Both the position numbers and the translations under genes were made by a program. A DNA stretch of 35,033 bases from an uncultured Actinomycetes bacterium (GTDB taxonomy: Bacteria; Actinomycetota; Acidimicrobiia; Acidimicrobiales; SZUA-35), in assembly GCA_902826025.1 (NCBI GenBank), contig CADEDH010000008.1, positions 53,684 to 88,716 on the forward strand. The letters are read 5' to 3'. Positions 1 to 7,319 of the stretch are shown here, piece after piece. The notes under the pieces are model-generated. The model was not told the DNA's origin, did no database searches, and was given only the letters and a program-made list of their open reading frames with translations. Every line of letters starts with the position of its first letter. The stretch's first letter is position 1.

Positions 1-16
1 GGGGCCCGGGCTCCGC

Positions 17-2428
17 TCAGGTGAACAGCCCGGAGGCGATGCCGTCGGCCACCTGCTCGGGATCGAGACCGGCGAGCTCCGTCCACACCTCGAAGTTCGC
101 CTCGCCCAGGTAGGACGGAGCGGGACGGTAGGGCGACAGGTCGTCGCCGTCCCACAGGGCGGGGAACCGGTCGTGGCGCCGCGGCCCGAAACCTGGCAGG
201 TCGGCCTCCAGCCAGAAGCGCCGGGACCGGTGCTGCTCGTCGTGCTCGAGGAGGTCCTCGGCGTCCTGCACCACCCCGGCCGCCACCCCCGCCCCCTGGA
301 GCTGGGCCATGGCCGCCCGGCCGTCGGGCTGCCGGGCACACCACGCGGCCACCGCGGCGTCGACGCCGGCCCGGTCGGCCCGCCGCCCCTCGACGGTGTC
401 CCACCGGCCACCGTCCCCCTCCTGGCCAACACCTGGACCGCCGTCCACGTCGAGCACGGCGGCCAGCCGAGCCCACATGGCATCGTCGACGGCGGTGACG
501 GCCAGCCAGCGGCCATCGGCGCAGCGGTGAACCTCGTTGGGCACAGCGTCGGCCAGGCCGTCGACGTTGCCCGCCGGCTGGGCCTCATGGCCGGTGGCGA
601 ACCAGTCGACCAGGGCCGGCCCCAGGAGGCATGCCCCCACCTCCAGCTGGGCCATGTCCACGTACTGGCCCCGCCCGGTCCGGCGCCGGGCTTCCACCCC
701 GGCCAGCACACACAGGGCGGCGGCGAAGCCGGCGGCATGATCGTTGAGGGAGAAGCCGCAGCCAACGTCGCCCCGGCCGGCCGGGTTGGTGAGGTGGGTC
801 AGCCCGCACAGGGCGTGGATGGTGGGGGCGTAGGAGATGATGTCCTTCCACGGCCCTTCGTGGCCGCAGCCCGACATCGAGATGTAGACCAGCTCCGGGT
901 TCCAGGCCCGCACCGCCTCCCAGCCCAGGCCGAGCCGGTCGAGCACGCCCGAGCTGTAGTTCTCGACCAGGATGTCGGCCTGCTCCACCAGGGGGCGGAT
1001 GGCGTCGAGGGCGCCTTGAGCCTTGAGGTCGAGGGTGACCGACCGCTTCGAGCGGTTCCACACCGGGTAGTAGGGGAAGTCGGGCCGGTTCACCAGGGTG
1101 GCCCGTTCCTCGGTCTGGACCTTGACCACGTCGGCCCCCAGGTCGCCCAGCAGCCGGGTGGCGAACGGGCCAGCCAGCACCCACGACAGGTCGAGCACCC
1201 GCAGGCCGGCGAGTGGTCCGGAGCCGTCGGCCGGCATCCCCTCGTCGAGGGCAGCCGATCGGGAGGAGCTCGCCGCCGCCTCCCACCGCTCGGCCACCGA
1301 GCCGGGGGCCGACGGCTCGACCGGCGGGGGAGCGGGGGTGGCGATGGGGGTGTCGGTGAAGCGGAGGAGACGCCAGGGTCCCCGCACGTTCTCGCCCTCG
1401 CCGAGGTCGATGTCGCCGTAGAGCTGGCGGAAGGCGAACTGGGGGTTGTCAGCCGCCTGGGCCACCGTCTGCACCTCGCCGAAGGCGATGTGCCGGGTCT
1501 GGGCCTCGGTGAACAGGGGGCCGGCGTCGATGGTGGCGGCGAAGGACCGGATGGCTGCCATGAGCTCGGGCATGCGGGCCAGAACGTCTTCCACGTTGGC
1601 CCCGTCGAAGGCCGCGGCCTCCGGGATACCCCGCTCCAGCATCCAGTCGAGCAGCGGTTGGGGCACCGGCGTGGGGGTGACCATCACGTTGCCGGTACGG
1701 GCCGGCACCACCTGGTAGGCCCCCAACCAGTGGAGCGACCCCTGGCGTTGGGCCCGCTTGGGCAGGGGGAGGAGGTCGTCGTAGAGGTACTGCATGAACA
1801 GGTTCTCGATCGAGCCCGTCACCACCTCATGGGCCGACAGGTCAACCAGCCGTCCCCTGCCCGTCCGACGGGCTTGCATCACCCCGGCCAGGCCCGAGAT
1901 GGCAGCGGCGAACCCGGCGAAGTTCCAGTTCTGCCACCCCCAGGAGTTGAGCGGGGCGTCGGGCAGACCGGTGATCGACAGGACGCCGCCGAGAGCCCCG
2001 TTGACGAGGTCGGAGCCGTGCCAGGCGGCCCACGGGCCGGTGCGCCCGAAGGGAGTGACCGACACCTGGGTGAGCCGGGGGTTGGCGTCGAGCAGGTCGG
2101 CGTGATCGACGGTTCGCTCGCTCAGCCAGCCGTTGGGGGCCGACTCGATCACGAGGTCGGCGACGACGGCCAGCCGACGGTAGGCGCCCCGCCCCTTCTC
2201 GGTGTCGAGGTCGAGGGCGGCCACCGGCTCCTTGGCCGAGTCGAACCACCAGTCGAGTACGCCGCCCCAGGCGCCGGCCCGTCCCGGCAGGGGTCGACCG
2301 CGGCTACCGGCGCCCCGGGGGCGCACCACCTCGGCCCCCATCTCGGCCAGGAGCTTCGTCCCGAACCGGCCCAGATCGGCGGTGAGGTCGATCACCCGAA
2401 GCCCGGCCAGCGGCGGCCCCCCGGTCAC
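17..2428 (-). CDS. Fused tandem CaiB/BaiF family III CoA-transferase
   Basis: An 803-residue protein made of two family III CoA-transferase domains (about 1-370 and 403-803). Each opens with the family's start signature, GPPLAGLRVIDL and GPLAGLRVLDL. A usual single-domain member has about 400 residues, so this is a covalent pair. Such enzymes move CoA between acyl-CoA and a free acid. In CaiB and formyl-CoA transferase the catalytic Asp sits just before a D-x-x-x-G-x-x-A stretch. The C-terminal half keeps it (NDHAAG, Asp563), while the matching place in the N-terminal half reads NWNFAG (Trp168, with Asn169 beside it). Only the second half is therefore likely catalytic, as in heteromeric enzymes of the BbsEF kind (family knowledge). 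Both halves keep the RTGRGxxVD stretch. The GTG start is preceded by GGAAGG at seven bases. The first gene downstream lies outside the window. The substrate cannot be read from sequence. Confidence 0.93.
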   Translation of the reverse strand: MTGGPPLAGLRVIDLTADLGRFGTKLLAEMGAEVVRPRGAGSRGRPLPGRAGAWGGVLDWWFDSAKEPVAALDLDTEKGRGAYRRLAVVADLVIESAPNGWLSERTVDHADLLDANPRLTQVSVTPFGRTGPWAAWHGSDLVNGALGGVLSITGLPDAPLNSWGWQNWNFAGFAAAISGLAGVMQARRTGRGRLVDLSAHEVVTGSIENLFMQYLYDDLLPLPKRAQRQGSLHWLGAYQVVPARTGNVMVTPTPVPQPLLDWMLERGIPEAAAFDGANVEDVLARMPELMAAIRSFAATIDAGPLFTEAQTRHIAFGEVQTVAQAADNPQFAFRQLYGDIDLGEGENVRGPWRLLRFTDTPIATPAPPPVEPSAPGSVAERWEAAASSSRSAALDEGMPADGSGPLAGLRVLDLSWVLAGPFATRLLGDLGADVVKVQTEERATLVNRPDFPYYPVWNRSKRSVTLDLKAQGALDAIRPLVEQADILVENYSSGVLDRLGLGWEAVRAWNPELVYISMSGCGHEGPWKDIISYAPTIHALCGLTHLTNPAGRGDVGCGFSLNDHAAGFAAALCVLAGVEARRRTGRGQYVDMAQLEVGACLLGPALVDWFATGHEAQPAGNVDGLADAVPNEVHRCADGRWLAVTAVDDAMWARLAAVLDVDGGPGVGQEGDGGRWDTVEGRRADRAGVDAAVAAWCARQPDGRAAMAQLQGAGVAAGVVQDAEDLLEHDEQHRSRRFWLEADLPGFGPRRHDRFPALWDGDDLSPYRPAPSYLGEANFEVWTELAGLDPEQVADGIASGLFT

Positions 2429-2517
2429 CGACGAACCTTCCGAGCGGGCGGCCTCAGCACGACGTCCATGGGCCGAAGGCTACGTCAACCCTCCGGGTTG
2501 CTTGAATCCCGATCTGG

Positions 2518-2562
2518 CGTCCCTCGCCGTCACCCGTGACGCCGTCGGATACCAGAGGGACG
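2518..2562. promoter_or_regulatory. Nested inverted repeat between CYTH gene and CoA-transferase gene
   Basis: Outer arms CGTCCCTC (2518-2525) and GAGGGACG (2555-2562) match perfectly. Inside lies a second dyad, CGTCAC-CC-GTGACG (2528-2541). It stands after the stop of the minus-strand CYTH gene and before the minus-strand CoA-transferase gene, so it could end the first transcript or be an operator for the second. The inner dyad with a two-base centre looks more like a protein-binding site. The role is inferred. Confidence 0.4.
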
Positions 2563-2572
2563 AGCGGGCGGC

Positions 2573-3130
2573 TCAGCTGGGAGCGGCCAGTTGGCGCAGG
2601 GCATCGAGGGCCCGGTGGGCGACCGCCGGCGGGCCGGCGGCGAGGGCGGCCAGATCGGCGCCCGACCAGCCGGGCTCGCCGGTGATCTCGGGGCCACACC
2701 ACGTCGGCACGGTGAACCAGCTCATGGCGGCGTCGGTCTCGAACTCCACCTCGGCGATCAGCAACCCGTCGAGCCCGGTGCCCTCGAACACGTCCACCGC
2801 CATGGGCGGGTAGCTCAGGCGCCGCTTGGCCAGGTCGACCCCGGGCAGGCGCCGCAGGAGACCGTACTCGGCCTCGTCCAGATAGATCGTGGTCAGATGA
2901 CCCTGGGTCCCCGACGACGGGTCGGTGCCCACCACCTTCTGGGTCAGCTTGTACACCGAGGGCCCGGGCTCCGGCCCCAGATCGTCGACGGTGCGGACCC
3001 GGAGGCGGGTGCCGTGCAGGTACCGGTCGGTGATCCGTCGCTCGGCCTCGGGCGACCACGGCGGCAGCCGCTTCACCAGGAAGCGGCGCTCCCGCTCGAC
3101 CCGGGCGTACTTCGGCGGCTGTGGCCCCAC
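2573..3130 (-). CDS. CYTH domain protein (triphosphate tunnel family)
   Basis: A protein of about 185 residues whose N-terminus carries VERERRFLV, the ExExK-type opening of CYTH proteins (here E-R-E-R-R, so the lysine is Arg). Further on it has RLRVRTVDD, KLTQKV, and acidic stretches such as TTIYLDEAEY and IAEVEFETD that in the family line the triphosphate and metal-binding tunnel. Known members include adenylate cyclases, thiamine triphosphatases and inorganic triphosphatases that act on phosphorylated small molecules, so the substrate is open. The chosen start is the only in-frame GTG near the conserved opening. It has no clear Shine-Dalgarno site, and upstream in-frame sequence runs over the divergent LLM gene's promoter. 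It is divergent from the LLM oxidoreductase with a 75-base gap. Confidence 0.82.
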   Translation of the reverse strand: MGPQPPKYARVERERRFLVKRLPPWSPEAERRITDRYLHGTRLRVRTVDDLGPEPGPSVYKLTQKVVGTDPSSGTQGHLTTIYLDEAEYGLLRRLPGVDLAKRRLSYPPMAVDVFEGTGLDGLLIAEVEFETDAAMSWFTVPTWCGPEITGEPGWSGADLAALAAGPPAVAHRALDALRQLAAPS

Positions 3131-3193
3131 CGTCCCAGTGTGCCCGGAGCCACCGCCCGGGCCACGGCTGTACAGTGCGACCGGCCGGCCAAC

Positions 3194-3199
3194 TACGAT
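3194..3199 (+). promoter_or_regulatory. Leaderless-type -10 element, TACGAT
   Basis: TACGAT lies exactly six bases before the GTG start at 3206, and no Shine-Dalgarno site is present. That spacing puts the transcript start on the start codon. No convincing -35 is visible. The same arrangement recurs at several other genes in this window. Confidence 0.5.
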
Positions 3200-3205
3200 C
3201 GGGCG

Positions 3206-4303
3206 GTGACCGTAGCTCACCTTCCCTTGTCGGTCCTCGACCTCGCCATGGTGTCCGAGGGCTCGACGTCGGCCCAGGCCCTGGCCGAGACGACCGAGGT
3301 GGCCCGGGCCGCCGAGGCCCTCGGCTACACCCGCATCTGGGTGGCCGAGCACCACAACATGGCCACCGTGGCCAGCACCGTGCCCTCCGTGTTGATGGCC
3401 CACCTGGCCGCCAGCACCTCCACCATCAAGGTGGGCTCGGGCGGCGTGATGCTGCCCAACCACGCCCCGCTCAGCGTGGCCGAGCAGTTCGCCCTGCTGG
3501 AAGCGCTCCACCCGGGCCGGATCGACCTCGGCATCGGCCGGGCCCCCGGCAGCGACCGGGCCACCGCCGCCGCCCTGCGTCGTACCGACGAGAACCGTGA
3601 CGACGAAGACTTCCCCCGCAACCTGCTGGACCTCATGGGCCTCCTGGGCGATCCCCGCAGCGAGCAGGGGCTGTGGCAGCACTTCCGCGCCACCCCCAAC
3701 GCCACCTCCCACCCGTCGGTGATCCTGCTCGGATCCAGCGGGTTCAGCGCCCAGCTGGCCGGCATCCTCGGCCTCCCGTTCGGCTTCGCCCACCACTTCG
3801 ACATGGGGGGCACGGTGGAAGCGGTGGGCATCTACCGCCACCATTTCCAGCCGTCGGACATCCTCGACGAGCCGTACACCCTGGTCACGGCGTCGGCCAT
3901 CGCCGCCGACACCATGGAGGAGGCCCGCTGGCGGGCCGGCCCCTCGCAGCTGCGCCGCTACGGGATGCGCACCGGCCGCCTCCTGCCCCTGCTCCCGCCC
4001 GACGAGGCGGCGGCCCACCCCCACTTCCCAGCGGCCCAGACCATGCCCACCGCCTCGATCGTTGGCACGGCCGACGAGGTGACGGAGGGGATGCGGGAGC
4101 TGGCGGAACGGACCGAGGCGTCCGAGCTGATGCTCTATACCGCCACCTACGGCCTTCCCGAGCGGCTGCACAGCCTGGAGCTGATCGCCCATGCCTGGCC
4201 CATCCGCGGCGCCGCCAACGGCGACGGGCCAGCCGAGGGCGCATCGACCGACGACGCCGTCACCCCCGAAGGGGTCGTGGCCGGCAGGGGAGGGCGGGGC
4301 TGA
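3206..4303 (+). CDS. LLM class flavin-dependent oxidoreductase (YhbW-like)
   Basis: A 365-residue member of the luciferase-like monooxygenase family, FMN-linked TIM-barrel enzymes that use reduced flavin supplied by a partner reductase. Conserved stretches include LPLSVLDLAMVSEG at the N-terminus, RIWVAEHHNM (about 48-57), VGSGGVMLPNHAPL and ALHPGRIDLGIGRAPG. These place it in the single-component-like YhbW branch rather than with true bacterial luciferase. The C-terminal 25 residues or so are low-complexity and rich in Gly and Ala. The GTG start is chosen because the family's N-terminus begins here and a -10-like TACGAT sits six bases upstream. Its stop overlaps the next gene's ATG by one base (TGATG), so the two are translated together. 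The substrate is unknown. Confidence 0.93.
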   Translation: MTVAHLPLSVLDLAMVSEGSTSAQALAETTEVARAAEALGYTRIWVAEHHNMATVASTVPSVLMAHLAASTSTIKVGSGGVMLPNHAPLSVAEQFALLEALHPGRIDLGIGRAPGSDRATAAALRRTDENRDDEDFPRNLLDLMGLLGDPRSEQGLWQHFRATPNATSHPSVILLGSSGFSAQLAGILGLPFGFAHHFDMGGTVEAVGIYRHHFQPSDILDEPYTLVTASAIAADTMEEARWRAGPSQLRRYGMRTGRLLPLLPPDEAAAHPHFPAAQTMPTASIVGTADEVTEGMRELAERTEASELMLYTATYGLPERLHSLELIAHAWPIRGAANGDGPAEGASTDDAVTPEGVVAGRGGRG

Positions 4304-5304
4304 TGCGGGCCTGGCAGCTCCCCGAACTGGGTGACCCGTGGGACAACCTCCGGCTGGTCGATCTCCCCAGCCCCGACCCTGGCCCCGGGCAGGCCCGGAT
4401 CGCGGTGGAGGGCGGCGATCTCAACTTCGCCGACATCCTCCAGTGCCGGGGCAGCTACCAGGTGCGGATCCCCACCCCGTTCGTCCCCGGGATGGGCGGC
4501 GCCGGGCGGGTGGTGGCCGTCGGCCCCGACACCACGCTGCAGCCCGGTGACCGGGTGGTGGGCGCCACCGCCGGCGGGCCGTGGGGCATCTACGCCGAGG
4601 AAGCCCTGGTCAACGAGGCCGATATCGAGCTCCTGCCCGACGGGGTGAGCGGGATCACGGCCGCCGGGGCCCACGTCACCTACGGCACCGCCTGGTTCGC
4701 CCTCCACCAGCGGGGGCGCATCCAGCCCGGTGAGAGCGTGCTGGTGCTGGCCGGGGCCGGCGGCGTCGGCTCGGCCGCCATCCAGATGGCCAAGGCCCAC
4801 GGGTGCTGGGTCCTGGCCGCCGCCGGCGGGCCGGCCAAGGTGGAGGTGTGCCGTTCGCTCGGCGCCGACGTGGCCATCGACTACGCCGGCGACGACCTCT
4901 ACCAGGCCGTGATGGACGCCACCTCAGGCCGGGGCGTCGACGTGGTCTACGACCCCGTGGGGGGCGAGCACTTCGACATCGCCCGCCGCCTCCTGGCCTG
5001 GGAGGGCCGCCTCCTGGTGGTCGGCTTCGCCTCGGGCACGATCCCGTCGGCCCCGGCCAACCACGCCCTGGTGAAGAACTACTCCATCGTCGGAGTCCAC
5101 ATGGGCGGCTACCGGTCACGTGACCTGGCCACCGTGCGCCACTGCTACGACGAGGTGTACCGGATGCTGGCCGACGGCGAGATCGAGCCGCTGGTGTCGG
5201 AGGTCGTCGGGCTCGACGACCTGCCCCGGGCCCTACGGGATCTGGCCGACCGCCGCACCACCGGCCGGGTTGTGCTCGACCCAACCCGCGGAGCGCTGGC
5301 GTGA
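4303..5304 (+). CDS. Zinc-independent MDR / NADPH:quinone oxidoreductase-like protein
   Basis: A 333-residue medium-chain dehydrogenase/reductase of the quinone oxidoreductase type. The N-terminal GroES-like half has NFADILQCRG and FVPGMGGAGRVVAVG. The Rossmann half carries VLVLAGAGGVGSAAIQ (about 146-161), the NADPH-binding loop. The cysteine and histidine ligands of zinc-dependent MDR enzymes are absent. Family members reduce quinones or the double bond of enones and enoyl thioesters. VYDPVGGEHF and the C-terminal GRVVLDP are typical family ends. It overlaps the LLM gene by one base, so the pair may act on one substrate, with the LLM enzyme oxidising it and the MDR enzyme reducing a product. 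That pairing is inference. Confidence 0.92.
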   Translation: MRAWQLPELGDPWDNLRLVDLPSPDPGPGQARIAVEGGDLNFADILQCRGSYQVRIPTPFVPGMGGAGRVVAVGPDTTLQPGDRVVGATAGGPWGIYAEEALVNEADIELLPDGVSGITAAGAHVTYGTAWFALHQRGRIQPGESVLVLAGAGGVGSAAIQMAKAHGCWVLAAAGGPAKVEVCRSLGADVAIDYAGDDLYQAVMDATSGRGVDVVYDPVGGEHFDIARRLLAWEGRLLVVGFASGTIPSAPANHALVKNYSIVGVHMGGYRSRDLATVRHCYDEVYRMLADGEIEPLVSEVVGLDDLPRALRDLADRRTTGRVVLDPTRGALA

Positions 5305-5332
5305 ACGCCGGGACGGCCGCCGGAGCCGGCGC

Positions 5333-6133
5333 ATGAACCCGGGAAAGTCGCCGGTGGCCTCGGCCTACCGGACCCAGGAGATCGACCTGGTCGACGAGGC
5401 GTCGGGTCACCGGTTCCTGGTGGAGGTGGAGACCCCCAACCGGTACGACCACGACACCAGCCGGCGGTTCCCCCTCGTCGTGTGCCTCGACGGGTTGTGG
5501 ACCTTCGGCGTGGTGCGCGACGCCTTCCGGATCTTGCCCCTATCCAAGGAGTTGCCCGAGGCGGTGGTGGTGGGCGTCACCCATGTGCACCCCGACCTGA
5601 AGGGGGTGCTCCAGATGCGGGCCATCGACTACACGCCCACCTCGGCCGCCGCCCCGGCCCAGACCGGCGTCCGGCTGCCGGCCGAGCAGGTGGGCCAGGC
5701 CGCCCGCTTCCGCCGATTCCTGCTCGACCGGGTGGTGCCGCTGGTGGCCGAGCGGTTCCGGCTGAGCGACGACCACACGCTGGTGGGCCACTCGTTCTCC
5801 GGGCTGTTCGGGCTCGACACACTGCTGTCGGAGCCCGACGCCTTCGGCCGCTGGGTGCTGGCCAGCCCCTCGGTGTGGTGGGACGACCAGGTGATGTTCC
5901 GCATCGAGGCCGACCACTTCGCCGCCGGCCACCTTGCGCACGGTCGGGTGTTCATCTCCACCGGCGACGAGGAGTCGAGCGGGCTCAGCGGCCATGAGCG
6001 GTTCTACCGCCAGCTGTCGGGCCGCCACCACCCCGGTCTCCGGGTCGACTGGGCCCGGTTCCCCGGCGAGACCCACCAGTCGGTGATCCCGTCGGCCGTC
6101 ACACGCGGCCTGCGCACCGTCTTCCGCCCCTGA
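5333..6133 (+). CDS. Alpha/beta hydrolase, Fes/esterase-D-like serine esterase
   Basis: A 266-residue protein of the enterochelin-esterase/esterase D type. The nucleophile elbow is VGHSFSG with Ser154. LVVCLDGLW (about 48-56) gives the oxyanion-side strand, and the likely catalytic His is His248 in PGETHQSV. PSVWWDD follows the nucleophile domain as in this family. There is no signal peptide, so it is probably cytoplasmic. It starts 28 bases after the quinone-oxidoreductase-like gene on the same strand and likely shares its transcript. It probably hydrolyses a small ester or lactone. Siderophore esters are the best known substrates of relatives, but no siderophore genes are nearby, so the substrate stays open. 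A hairpin follows the stop. Confidence 0.88.
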   Translation: MNPGKSPVASAYRTQEIDLVDEASGHRFLVEVETPNRYDHDTSRRFPLVVCLDGLWTFGVVRDAFRILPLSKELPEAVVVGVTHVHPDLKGVLQMRAIDYTPTSAAAPAQTGVRLPAEQVGQAARFRRFLLDRVVPLVAERFRLSDDHTLVGHSFSGLFGLDTLLSEPDAFGRWVLASPSVWWDDQVMFRIEADHFAAGHLAHGRVFISTGDEESSGLSGHERFYRQLSGRHHPGLRVDWARFPGETHQSVIPSAVTRGLRTVFRP

Positions 6134-6140
6134 CCCACTG

Positions 6141-6189
6141 CGATCTGTGGCGCCAGCGCGCAAAATGCAGCGCCACGCGCCACGGATCG
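6141..6189. terminator. Bidirectional hairpin between convergent genes
   Basis: CGATCTGTGGCGC (6141-6153) pairs with GCGCCACGGATCG (6177-6189) over 13 positions with one T-G mismatch, around a 23-base loop. A second GCGCCAC at 6170-6176 offers an alternative partner. It fills the 57-base gap between the esterase (plus) and kinase (minus) stops. There is no T-tract. Confidence 0.55.
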
Positions 6190-6190
6190 G

Positions 6191-7048
6191 TCAGCGGAGC
6201 TGCAGGAGGGCCTGCTCGACCCGGCCCACGTAGTGGCCGCCGAACTTGATGGCATGCACGATCAGGGGTGACAGCTGGTGCAGGGGGAGGCGTTTGGTCC
6301 ACCCGTCGACCAGGGGAAACCGGTCGTCGTAGGCCTCGAAGGCCTCCGGCCCGAACCCGCCGAACAGGCGCATCAGAGCCAGGTCGTGTTCCCGGTGCCC
6401 ACCGTGGGCCGCCGGGTCGATCAGCCAGTTCCGCCCTTCCCGGTCCACCAGCCGGTTCCCGTTCCACAGGTCGCCGTGGAGGCGGGCCGCCGGTTCCCGG
6501 GGCCCGGCCAGGATCTCGATCCGGTCGATCACCCGGTCGATCGAGGCCAGCAGCTCCGGGGGTAGGGCCTGATGCTGGGCCGCCAGCCGCCGCAACGGCT
6601 CCAGCCGTTGGGTGACGTAGAACTCGGCCCAGGTGCGGCACGGCTGGTTGGGCAGGCGCAGGCTTCCGGTGGGCCTCCCGTCCTCCCGGCCGAACACGGG
6701 GGCGCCGGCGGCGTGCAGCTGGGCCAGGGCCCGGCCCAGATCGGCGTCGCTACCCGGCAGCAGCTCGCCGGTGTCGATCCACTGAAGCACGAGGATGGCC
6801 GGGGCGGCGTCGGTGGCCGCCAGCACCTGGGGTACGGCGAGCGAGCCGACCTGGCGCAGCCAATCCAGCCCCAGGGCCTCGGTGGTGTAGAAGCCACCCT
6901 CGGGGGGCGCGGCGTGGGTCTTGGCGAACACCACCCGGGAATCGGCCAGCTCGATGCGGTACGACTGGGAGACGTCGCCCCCCGCCAGGGGACGGGCCGC
7001 GACGACCTCTATCCCCATTACCTCCGCCAACCTCCCGCGCAGCAGCAT
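6191..7048 (-). CDS. Fructosamine kinase / ketosamine-3-kinase family protein
   Basis: About 285 residues, the normal length of the fructosamine-3-kinase family, which has a protein-kinase-like fold and phosphorylates ketoamines on glycated proteins or small molecules as a repair step. Visible motifs are the early GGDVSQSYRIEL glycine-rich strand, VVFAKTH with the ATP-binding Lys (about 43), the catalytic loop ARLHGDLWNGN (Asp about 193, Asn about 198) and WLIDPAAHGG with the metal-binding Asp (about 211), then GHREHDLALMRLFGGF. ATG at 7048 is preferred. An in-frame GTG at 7057 touches the TAGATT -10-like hexamer, whereas the ATG sits nine bases from it with a very short leader. The stop faces the esterase gene across a hairpin. 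Confidence 0.92.
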   Translation of the reverse strand: MLLRGRLAEVMGIEVVAARPLAGGDVSQSYRIELADSRVVFAKTHAAPPEGGFYTTEALGLDWLRQVGSLAVPQVLAATDAAPAILVLQWIDTGELLPGSDADLGRALAQLHAAGAPVFGREDGRPTGSLRLPNQPCRTWAEFYVTQRLEPLRRLAAQHQALPPELLASIDRVIDRIEILAGPREPAARLHGDLWNGNRLVDREGRNWLIDPAAHGGHREHDLALMRLFGGFGPEAFEAYDDRFPLVDGWTKRLPLHQLSPLIVHAIKFGGHYVGRVEQALLQLR

Positions 7049-7057
7049 CGGACGCAC

Positions 7058-7063
7058 AATCTA
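7058..7063 (-). promoter_or_regulatory. -10-like hexamer TAGATT of the fructosamine kinase gene
   Basis: On the minus strand TAGATT lies nine bases before the ATG at 7048. A six-base discriminator would leave only a three-base leader, so the gene is probably near-leaderless. No Shine-Dalgarno site is seen. Confidence 0.4.
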
Positions 7064-7261
7064 GCTCTGCTTTTCGGAGGCTCGCGCCATGGCCGCCATG
7101 CTTCGCCCGGCTCTCCCATCTCCGGCCGGGTGCCCTACCCGACCGGGGGCTCGCTTCCCCGATGCCCGATCGCCGCCGCACTCTCTGACAGCTCGACCCT
7201 GGGCTCGAACGAGTTGACCCCGATCGACCCGTATAGGGATTTCCCCGATGCCGGGTTCGAT

Positions 7262-7291
7262 GTGACGGTTCACGGTGTGAGCCAGGAGACA
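7262..7291 (+). pseudogene. Possible tail remnant of a lost copy of the downstream exported protein
   Basis: Read in frame from 7262, this stretch encodes VTVHGVSQET. The exported protein beginning at 7320 ends in VTVGVSQET followed by its stop (8010-8039). Apart from one inserted CAC codon, every base difference between the two stretches falls in third codon positions: GTG/GTC, ACG/ACA, GTT/GTC, GGT/GGC, GTG/GTC, CAG/CAA, ACA/ACC. That is the pattern of a protein-coding duplicate, so I read this as the remnant end of a tandem paralogue. Upstream sequence (7064-7261) shows none of the paralogue's YGxRxxGINL repeats, and the stop codon is missing here. Confidence 0.35.
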
Positions 7292-7307
7292 CAACCAGAT
7301 CTGAACC

Positions 7308-7314
7308 AAGGGAG
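7308..7314 (+). promoter_or_regulatory. Ribosome binding site AAGGGAG deciding the GTG start at 7320
   Basis: AAGGGAG ends five bases before GTG 7320. It would be about 26 bases from the next candidate, ATG 7341, so GTG is favoured. The stretch 7064-7319 is otherwise without a gene. It contains TTGACC (7214-7219) and TATAGG (7232-7237), but with a 12-base spacer, too short for an ordinary promoter. Confidence 0.6.
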
Positions 7315-7319
7315 TCACC

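Noticed and set aside
173..2539. Long open frames on the strand opposite the CoA-transferase gene and at many other genes
   Set aside because: At this GC content antisense frames stay open by chance. Their products are low-complexity (Gly-, Arg-, Pro- and His-rich) and none shows a recognisable domain.
7055..7057. GTG at 7057 as the start of the fructosamine kinase gene
   Set aside because: It touches the -10-like TAGATT. ATG 7048 fits the family length and leaves room for transcription to start.
7214..7237. TTGACC and TATAGG as a promoter for the exported protein
   Set aside because: The spacer is 12 bases, too short for an ordinary sigma-70-type promoter.
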